Below the pieces are notes generated by a model. The model was not told where the DNA came from. It did not search any database and worked only from the letters and a program-made list of their open reading frames with translations. Positions 56,354 to 64,000 of a stretch of DNA of 64,000 nt are shown piece after piece; positions within the stretch are counted from its first letter, which is position 1, and each line of letters begins with the position of its first letter. This stretch comes from Ophiura sarsii. Its lineage: Eukaryota > Echinodermata > Ophiuroidea > Amphilepidida > Ophiuridae. Position numbers and translations under genes: made by a program. Where the stretch lies: contig CM069455.1 in NCBI GenBank assembly GCA_035610835.1, forward strand, positions 17,869,874 through 17,933,873, in the 5' to 3' direction.

Positions 56354-58085
56354 CAGGCATTCTCAACTGGTGGCGCGCGCGCGCCACTTGTGGTGCATCA
56401 AGGCATCCGATGGCGCGAGAGTGGTTATAATTTGTTTAAAAAAAAATCATACCATGATAAAGCCATATTTCATAGGCCTATGACAGTCCGATGTATAAAT
56501 ACAGTAATTCTTCTCGAGCTACGCGCGCATGGGCCCTCAAAAGAGTAATATTAGTTATTATACTGCCTAATACATATACGAGGGGCGGTCAGTAAATAAT
56601 GAAAGTGATCATGGTATGGGATGCATGAGTGATTCTATTGAGGCGATAATGTGATCAATACAAAGTATGAACCTTTGTCTTTCAAACAATACACTTTTGG
56701 ATTGTTAGATACCTTTGGTTATGTAACGTCATTAACATAAACACAATAGGTTTCAGACACTGACTGAAATCTGTCAATTATTTGGCTGGATATGTAATAT
56801 GTTGAATATGGGTTGATTGATACATTTGCGTATATCTCGGCAATGCAAGCATAAAAACAAATAACACTTGGCACATGGTTAGAATACACACTTATCTCTG
56901 TTTGACACTCTTTTTTAGATCTGAATGCCTTAATACGAACAAGAGGGGACCATCTCAAATACGCTTTTATTTAGCAAAATCCGCAATAATATACCTTAGA
57001 AAACAACAAAGGATAAAGAACAATGGAGGGATTATAATTTAATAAATTGTTGTGGGATGTAAAGCAATAATAGTGGGGATTTTAAAAGGAGCTGTTCATA
57101 AAATTTCCTCAAACCGTTGAAATTATATGACGATTACTTACGCAATACATATCTAGTAGCTCTAAAGATAACGGTAATAAGAGAGGTGGCAGCCATCTTT
57201 GATTGATACATTCCTGTATATCTTCATTTTGACTATCACGATATGTTTACACATTGATTTAAGCATTTTTCATTATTTCTGATTAGAATTTGAAGGCACA
57301 GTAAGCTTTTATCTGGTAAATTTCATGATTTTAGCCATTTTGGGCCCGTTTCAAAATTATCTGCCGTCTGCGCATGCGCATTATTTCTGCAGGTTTCATG
57401 CGAATAAGTTCGGATAATTAGTTAACTATCATATGGAATCTTCCAAACTGGTTAATTGCTTGAATTTTTCCTAAATTGTTTGATTTTCCGCAATATTAGT
57501 GATTCACTGACTGGGCATTTTTTAATGAAAATTAGCTATTTGAAATACTGATATTTGTATACCTTTTATTCAATTGCTTCTCCTTACTTTTTCCTCTTAT
57601 ACTACACATTCCAAATTACGCAGGGATTAAAGTTATTGTCTTTTGTATCATATTTATGCGGAAAAAAAATCGGGATTTACCTGCTTCTGATGTCATGTTA
57701 TGCAATCTTCTTACCACGTGTTTCATAAAAACAATTCAAATTTCCCGCCAAATAACTGATTTAGCAGTGTCCCAAATGTACTTACTTTGAGACAATGCTA
57801 TGACGTCATAGTTCACACTTAAAAATCCAAAACTGTATTCTTTGAAAGACAAAGGTTCATACTTTGTATTGATCACATTATCCCCTCAATAGAATCACTC
57901 ATGCATCCCATACCATGATCACTTTCATTATTTACTGACCGCCCCTCGTATGTTAAAATATTTTGAAATCAATGTTATAAAGGATATTTTGCCCTTGTAA
58001 ATTCTAAAAAAAGATGCCCAAGTGGAGCTTCAACAAGTTGGTTACTAAAATGTGGCGCATCAGTAAATCTAGTTGAGAAAGCCTG
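56354..58085. mobile_element. hAT element, 1.73 kb, with a mariner-like element inside
   Basis: Ends CAGGCATTCTCAACTGG and TAGTTGAGAAAGCCTG are imperfect inverse copies. Flanks GTCTAAAG and GACTAGAG match at six of eight positions. Only about 225 bp on the left and 135 bp on the right belong to it; the rest is the nested element 56579-57948. No transposase motif is recognised. Confidence 0.75.
56579..57948. mobile_element. Mariner-like non-autonomous element, 1.37 kb, with ~130-bp TIRs
   Basis: CGAGGGGCGGTCAGTAAATA begins the left end, and its inverse ends the right, with TA outside both. The inverted repeats stay nearly identical for about 130 bp, through AAGTATGAACCTTTGTCTTT. The GAGGGG.GGTCA.TAA start is reminiscent of mariner ends. 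The centre has no transposase frame. Confidence 0.88.
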
Positions 58086-58093
58086 GACTAGAG

Positions 58094-58689
58094 TATAAGT
58101 TAAATCGCCCAATTGGGCGTACAACGGCCTTGACAGTGAAGTTTAAGTTGGCTAAAAGTCCTAGTCATGCATGATTAGATTGGGGTTTTCCCGGTCCACA
58201 CGCGCTTACGAATAATGTACACCGCAATCAATGAACATTGGTTGCAGAGAAGTTGGGTTAACATGGTTATGTATTCCTTTTACCTGTATGATTTTTAAGT
58301 GTCCCGTCGATGAAAACCATATCGTATAGGCTATAGAGTTGTTCGTCGGACGGTTTCGAGCATCTGAGGGCCTACTTAAAACTCAAAAAGGTCTAATGTT
58401 CACTTGGTATTTCGTGATGCTGCTGTATTGACACTGACGTACATTAGTAATTGGAAGTCGAACAAATTGTTACCCGACCTTAAGTTCAAGGTCGGTCGAC
58501 GTATGCTATTCATTTTACCTTTGATATCGGTCCGAAACGTTAGCCATTATTGCACCATCGACTAGAATCGTGGAGAGTATAATAGTGCTTCATTAGTTAT
58601 CACCAACAGGTTTGGCAACAGGTAAGCGGTTTGAAATTTGAAATTTGTATTGTGAACAGGTTGGTTGTTTATGGTATTGATTGTATCTA
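58094..58689. other. No gene recognised
   Basis: Unassigned sequence between the hAT right flank and the 571-bp MITE. A small palindrome GACCTTAAGTTCAAGGTC lies near 58476. Confidence 0.5.
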
Positions 58690-59260
58690 CAGTCATCACA
58701 ATAAGTAACTGACCAGGTAATAAACATGCTGATAACTCTAAAAGTATAACTCCTACATAAACATATTTAATTATAAAGCTGTTGAAGAATTTCTCTTCTT
58801 GAATTTGAGATATTACACGCTACGAATGGTTGATTAATGAGGAAATTACGATCCCAAACGTCAGGGCAAGTCTGATTTTCATTTTAACATTTTCTTTTCA
58901 ACACGGGGAGGGTATGACAGGTAAAGCGTGTGTGCCGTATTGCTTAACCGTAACAATGCCACCGGCCGACTATCCAACAACCAGGCCATCGACAGGTGAA
59001 TTGGCACTACCACTACCAGTAATCAATAATTTGCCGGTCTGAGTCCCCGTGTTGAAAATGAAAATGTGAAAATGAAAATCAGACTTAACAGTACATTTGG
59101 GATTGTAACTTTAAAATCAGCCATTCTTAGCGTGTAATATCTCAAATTCAAGAAGAGAAATTTTTCAACATGTTTATAATTTAATATGTTTATGTAGGAG
59201 TTATACTTTTAGAGTTATCAGCACATTTATTACCTGGTCAGTTACTTATTGTGATGACTG
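58690..59260. mobile_element. TA-flanked MITE, 571 bp, with ~230-bp inverted arms
   Basis: CAGTCATCACAATAAGTAAC and its inverse form the ends, with TA outside (58688-58689 and 59261-59262). The arms pair through TTACCTGGTCAG, ATAACTCTAAAAGTATAACT and AATTTGAGATATTACACGCT up to the GTTGAAAATGAAAA region. A diverged single arm is at about 52805. Confidence 0.88.
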
Positions 59261-59611
59261 TATCCCAGATAACACATACGTCGGGCCGACGTCGGGTTTT
59301 GGTCGAACGAAACGTCCCAGAGACGTCGGCTCAGATGTCGGCTGCTCATCGGAATGACGTCGCACCGACCATTTATGAAGAATCGTCGGCGGGACGTTGG
59401 GCAGACGTACGTGGGGACGTTTAGCCGACATTTAACCGACTCTATGCCGACCTATTTTATCATTAAAATATTAAATAAAAATGATGTTTTAATGCAAAAT
59501 AAAATACAGGATCATATTTTCTGCAATTTTATGTGTCATATTTATTGTATTCTTCTTTTGCAATTTATTTTTGCATGTAATTAAAGATTTTTAGATGAAC
59601 TTACCTTAAGT

Positions 59612-59690
59612 TGACCGGACGGGGAATTGAACCCGTGACCTCTGTATTCTAAGTCTGACGCTCTAACGACTGAGCCAAAGTAGTTGATAA
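59612..59690 (-). pseudogene. tRNA-like sequence, not foldable as an intact tRNA
   Basis: Minus strand: a D-arm GGCTCAGTCGTTAGAGC, an anticodon-like loop CTTAGAA (nominal TAG) and T-arm sequence CACGGGTTCAATTCCCCG with a good B box. The acceptor ends (ACTACTT and CCGGTCA) do not pair and the anticodon stem is mismatched. It is a tRNA pseudogene or SINE head inside the GACGTCGG composite. Confidence 0.75.
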
Positions 59691-60035
59691 TGTCAGAGCG
59701 TTATGTGTTAACATAAAAAAATTTATATGACTAAATATGGCTTTATTAAATTCTGACTAAAAATATGGATGAGATATTGGTGAAATAAGTTTGTAAATAT
59801 TGATATTGGTATGAAAAAAGCATAAAGATAATGAAAATAGGGAATTGTAATGTATATTATTTCAAGGAAGACCAACGAGTGAAGGTCGGGTTGCCGGGGG
59901 GGGGGGGGGGGGGGGGGGGGGCGACGTCGGCAAAGCGTTGATAAATCGACTTGATAATAATTTGTCGTTGAAGTAATATTAGCAACCAACGGCCTGATCT
60001 AGGGCTGAGCTTGGCTTATTATATCGGGACAGTAA

Positions 60036-62389
60036 GGGAGCAGTTCCATTTGTACGCGATAAAAATTGCGAGAATGTTCCGGGCCCCGATGAGGTTTTTT
60101 TATCAGGCCCCGATGAGATTTTTATCGCGTACAGTTGCGAGTAGCAAAGGATTATTTATCGAGTAGCGTATTACCGCTTGTTTAAATATAACGAAAGATA
60201 AGTGGTCGGTATGTAAATAGAGCTTCGGGTTATTTATTCTTATAGTTGTAAGGTACAAATTCAGCATTTCATGTTTTTAGAGATAATGTTATTGATTATG
60301 GATGTTTAACGTAAATTGTAATTGTATTATCCTCGTGTATTTGCTAAACAATGTCCCGCTCTATTTGCTAAATATACCCCAGGGTATGGCAGAGGCCTCG
60401 TATCGGGCCCCGATGTCTATTTTATCGGGGCCTGATGACTATTTTATCGCGTATCAACTTGAAAAACATCGGGTCCAAAACATATCAGGCCCCGATACAG
60501 CAATTTAGGGGAATATGGGGCAACTGGACCGTGGGGCAAGTGGTCCGAAATGAAGGATTTTGTAATTGTATGGGCATACTGCTTTCTTTTGAACAATATG
60601 ACTTTTGTTGATACTTGACATATATCTTAACCTTCTACAATCCAAAACATTTGGAACTTTAGGGTATTTACACATGTGATTTTTCTCCATATCTTTGAAG
60701 CTAACTCCTTGAGTGACTGATTGAAAATTCACAGATAGTATGGGCGATATATGAAGATGGGTTTAGATCATGTTTAATGTACTTTATATGATTGACAGAT
60801 ATGCAACAGTAAATATATACATGCAGTACAGTCGTCTTAAGATACTAGGTGCATATTGCATTTGATGGGTGCTATATTGTAGTGTGCTTAGGGACTTTCC
60901 GAAATATGATTAAAACCATAGATTGTGGTTGAAATGACCGTAAAATGGCGCATATTGCTAATTTGGGACATTGGTGGTTTGGATTTCCGATCAATATTAT
61001 CATTTAAAGAATGCTTCAACTTAAATCATTATCACGGGTATTCATTTGGTAGAGTTATTAGTTCATGAATTTGCAAATAACAAAGTACACCATTTCTTAC
61101 TTATCTAAAGACACTCGTCTACTTGTAGGACCCGAACGCCGTAATATTTGCGAATTCAAAGATACTCACTGGCTACAGAAATCTGTGTAATGGCTAAAAA
61201 CAAAAATGCAGTTTTGCCTATTTTCTGAAATGTATTGGAGTTATTGATTATTATGACAAATGGTGGTATGTTTTAAAACATTTTGGCGTAAAATGTATTA
61301 CGTCACAGGCGTGTTTGAATAATGTTTCATCTCGACAAAGTGCTACGTCATTTGTTGGGGTAAGTGGTCCGAAGGGGTGTGGGGCAACTGGACCGCCTGC
61401 AAAAACTTAATCAAAATCGTAAAATTCATTTTAAAAATGAGTTGTTGGTGTCAATAAAACATGACTCGGTATTGAAATATGAATAGAATATGAAATAATT
61501 CACATTCTTTCAAGTTCTTAGACACTTTGGGGCATTTCGGGTCTAATACCACTATTTCTGATATTGAAGCATTACAATATGACATGAAATTGCTTTAGAA
61601 TGGTTTAAAACCTCGGTATTATGAATTACATCTTTATTATATTTTGAATGGTGTCTGTAAAGGTATTTGCTATGACGAAATATCATGATTTATGTATTTT
61701 ATCCACTGCTTTTTGTGTATATCAACCGTTGGGTCATCATTGTCATATTGACTAACTTCCCCTGTAACATGAAAAGCTGGCTAAATATCAAGATGGTTTA
61801 TTATAAGTACTAAATGATGATTATATGAAGTAAATAAAATCATTAAAGAAAGGGGTATATATAGACAAATGTATGGGGCGTCTGAATATCACAACCATGT
61901 AACCATTTAACTAGGTTCATACCGTTTTATCTACTAAACGTGCAGTCGAAAATTGCGCTTGCTTTGTACACCATTAGTATTACTGCTTTTTACACGTTAA
62001 CCACGAAAACTGTATAAAACATGGGTTTCATGAGACCTGTATCATTTTACACGTTAAATAATATGGAAATGAGTTAGTAAAGAAAATACTGCTTAGTTAC
62101 CGTGTTGTCAATCAATGATTTCTGTGTATTCTAACCGTTGGAACATATAGGACCAGTTGCCCCAACGATGGGGGTAACTGGACCGTGCCAAGTAAAGTTT
62201 TTAGTTAGTGGTAATTGGCCTTTAGTTTGGATATTTTTTAACATTGATTATATGTTATATGTAAACAGTTACATGGGTGATATTTTCATAGCAATTCCAT
62301 AAATATTTACACGAGCTTTAAGCTTTTATATCATGAAATATGCTTAACCGGTCCAGTTGCCCCATCCTCCCCTAAATGGAACTGCTCCC
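60036..62389. mobile_element. PIF/Harbinger-like non-autonomous element, 2.35 kb
   Basis: Perfect 16-bp ends GGGAGCAGTTCCATTT and AAATGGAACTGCTCCC, flanked by TAA on both sides (60033-60035 and 62390-62392), the 3-bp TWA duplication typical of this superfamily. After removing the insert at 60052-60502 the inverted match continues through AGGGGA.GATGGGGCAACTGGA. The motif GGGGCAACTGGACCG or variants recurs about seven times (60518, 60534, 61358, 61380, 62153, 62168, 62350). No transposase. A partial copy is at 937-1060. Confidence 0.88.
60052..60502. mobile_element. 451-bp insert with hairpin ends, nested in the Harbinger-like element
   Basis: It sits exactly between the outer TIR and its continuation, with ATTT on both sides (60048-60051 and 60503-60506) as a likely 4-bp duplication. 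Its left 80 bp fold (GTACGCGATAAAAAT with ATTTTTATCGCGTAC), and its right 130 bp fold around GTATCGGGCCCCGATG and CAGGCCCCGATAC. CGGG(G)CCCCGAT motifs occur six times. No coding sequence and no known superfamily signature. Confidence 0.75.
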
Positions 62390-62910
62390 TAAGTAGTGTT
62401 TCATCGTCGAAACTGATATTCCTGAGGCTGGTTAGAGCATTTATTCATCATTTTTTTATTTTATGAATTTTGGACTACCGTATTGAGTTATATTGTTTAG
62501 AATTAGTTAAAGTTACTCATTATTGTTTTTATTCAATAACGGATATTACTATATTAGTATTAATGTTAAATTGCGCGAGAATAGTAGCACCCATGCCCTG
62601 CCATGGAGTCCGTTACGTTATGTTATTCTTTTATTCTCATGCAATTGTTTTTTCCCTGTGTGTACACGTACTTGTATAATTATGTCGTAGTTTTACATTA
62701 TTTCTAAGGTGAAATAAGCTGGTGTACAGTTTGCCGATGTCATAGCCATTTTCTGACGGTTCTCAGCGGCCTATAGCCGATGCCCATTCAACAGTTAGAA
62801 CGCCGACACGTTCTGTACTTGGTCTTAAAGCGTCAGTGGACCGACGTATAATGTAAGCAATGTTTGAACAACGTAAGGCGGTCAGGCCGACGTTCAAAAC
62901 ATATCCACAA

Positions 62911-63186
62911 TAAGACTTAAGGGAAGTGTCAATCCTATTATTTTGATGATCAACTTTTGCTTCTAAGTTTGAGAATATTGAATAAAAGTACATAAAAGTA
63001 TACATTTTTAAAAAGGAAATTTGATAAGGAATCCGATGGTGATATCAATGTGATACCAAATAAACTAAATTTTAAGAAATGAACCAAAAAGCAATTTTTT
63101 ACCCCAAATTTTTCAGACAGCATAACTATAAAATAAAAAATGGTAATTTGTTCTAATATACGTTTTTGTAAACAAAACAATTTTGT
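62911..63186. other. No gene recognised
   Basis: A/T-rich, unassigned sequence. Confidence 0.5.
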
Positions 63187-63356
63187 CTAGGAGGCAATTT
63201 TTTTCTTTTTCCAAAATAAAGCTTGGTTTTGGAAATATTGCTAAAAACATCGGAAAAGTGTAAAAGTCGTGTTTTTTTGCATACATTTCGCTAGAAATGG
63301 ATGCATAACTCGAGTTTAAAATCCATAATCGAAAAAACAAAAAATTGCCTCCTAGT
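63187..63356. mobile_element. Short MITE, about 165 bp, ends GGAGGCAATTTTTT
   Basis: CTAGGAGGCAATTTTTTTC and GAAAAAACAAAAAATTGCCTCCTAG enclose about 130 bp. TA or CTAG could be the target duplication; both fit. Confidence 0.7.
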
Positions 63357-64000
63357 GCTGAAAGTCCTCTACACAATGGTAGTAAAAGCTTACCTGATAG
63401 TTTGATATATTTTTAGTTATGTTGTCTGAAAATTCGTAAAATTCCTTCAAATTTGAACTTCTAGAAAACATCGATTTAGTAAAAATATTGACATTTTCCA
63501 CCATTTAAAGCTAAATGTTCACGGAATACACGGGCGTGTGACCTAAAAAGCGAGTATACTATTATGAACAATCATAATAAACTATCAGATTCAATTTATA
63601 TTGTTACAATGTGAAGAAATTGGAAGAAAACTGAAATTTAAATGATCGTAAGATTGGCCTTTGTTTACATTTTTAGACATTGTTTTGCGCTCTTTTGTTT
63701 TTCGCGTCTACGTCGCGGATATTAAGCGGCGCGTCTAGTATTACGCGCGGGGAGTTTCAGCGCACGACGCAATGATCGAACAGCGTTCGCAGCATTTGAA
63801 AAGCGCGGAACTCCGCTTAAATTCCCGCCAAATAACCATGCGCCTTTTCCTGACTCAAACTTACCAAAACAACAATTTAAAATCACCCAAAAGAACAGGA
63901 AATAATCGCTTACGATTAGTTACTTATGATGGTAATGATAGAATACATATAAAAGTATTAAATAATAGAGAAATATGAAATTCAATTTTTGAAACAAGTG
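63357..64000. other. No gene assigned; CpG-rich patch at 63690-63835
   Basis: After A/T-rich sequence, a short CpG-dense stretch (GCGTCTACGTCGCGG, GGCGCGTC, TTACGCGCGGGG) leads to TTCCCGCCAAA (63822-63832), which fits the E2F consensus. A 68-codon open frame starts at 63772 but matches nothing I know. The patch could be a promoter of a gene beyond the window. Uncertain. Confidence 0.35.

Larger units (their letters stand above)
59265..62910. mobile_element. Composite element with GACGTCGG-rich ends, interrupted by a Harbinger-like element
   Basis: About 59270-59450 is dense in ACGTCGG/CCGACGT motifs (CGTCGGGCCGACGTCGGG; GACGTCGGCTCAGATGTCGG). Similar motifs reappear at 59920-59940 (GCGACGTCGGC) and 62730-62900 (GCCGATG, CCGACGTATAATG, GGCCGACGTTC). 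Between them are a tRNA-like piece, a long G-run (59896-59920) and the 2.35 kb Harbinger-like element. The outer boundaries are inferred, not proven. Confidence 0.5.

Noticed and set aside
59612..59690. Functional tRNA gene (nominal TAG anticodon)
   Set aside because: Acceptor ends do not pair and the anticodon stem is mismatched.

Overview
This is AT-rich, repeat-saturated animal DNA with one assembly gap (100 Ns at 837-936). It looks like a marine invertebrate, probably a deuterostome such as an echinoderm or hemichordate. The grounds are a small-exon spliced animal gene, a histone H2B fragment, and a dense load of hAT, pogo/mariner, Harbinger, TTAA-target and non-LTR elements. The species cannot be fixed from sequence alone. 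I see no bacterial-type genes, CRISPR array, rRNA or intact tRNA.

The only ordinary cellular gene I can support is on the + strand, from 5908 to 16599. Seven exons with consistent splice phases encode 225 residues of the methionine-salvage enzyme methylthioribulose-1-phosphate dehydratase (APIP/MtnB). The first coding exon was not found. The three zinc-ligand histidines are kept, but the positions equivalent to human Cys97 and Glu139 are Leu and Gln, so this copy may be catalytically altered or inactive. Its introns are packed with MITEs, SINE pieces and a 1.9 kb hAT element.

From 17 to 25 kb, after small hAT and TIR elements, comes a complete 5.6 kb pogo-like DNA transposon (19619-25231). 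It has TA target duplications, perfect terminal repeats, arrays of subterminal GGGTAA..TCGC motifs and an intact 852-aa transposase on the - strand with DDD residues, an expanded 14-aa repeat domain and a basic coiled-coil tail. A second short ORF lies upstream of it.

From 25 to 42 kb there are decayed retroelements and transposons. These are a Ty3/gypsy integrase, a complete but dead hAT (27291-29651) that carries an antisense histone H2B fragment, duplicated LINE endonuclease segments, a second LINE, a 1.2 kb element with repeated TGTTTCTACAG motifs, and a perfect 42-bp palindrome. From 43.6 to 48.5 kb is a tandem array of ~790-bp units.

From 49 to 64 kb there are gypsy protease/RT and gag/protease fragments, two nested hATs, TTAA-target MITEs, two minisatellites (~105 bp and 48 bp), an hAT with a mariner-like element inside it, a 571-bp long-TIR MITE, and a composite GACGTCGG-rich element holding a tRNA-like piece and a 2.35 kb Harbinger-like element that is itself interrupted. 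Part of another copy of that Harbinger-like element abuts the assembly gap at the left end. The window ends in a short CpG-rich stretch with no assigned gene.
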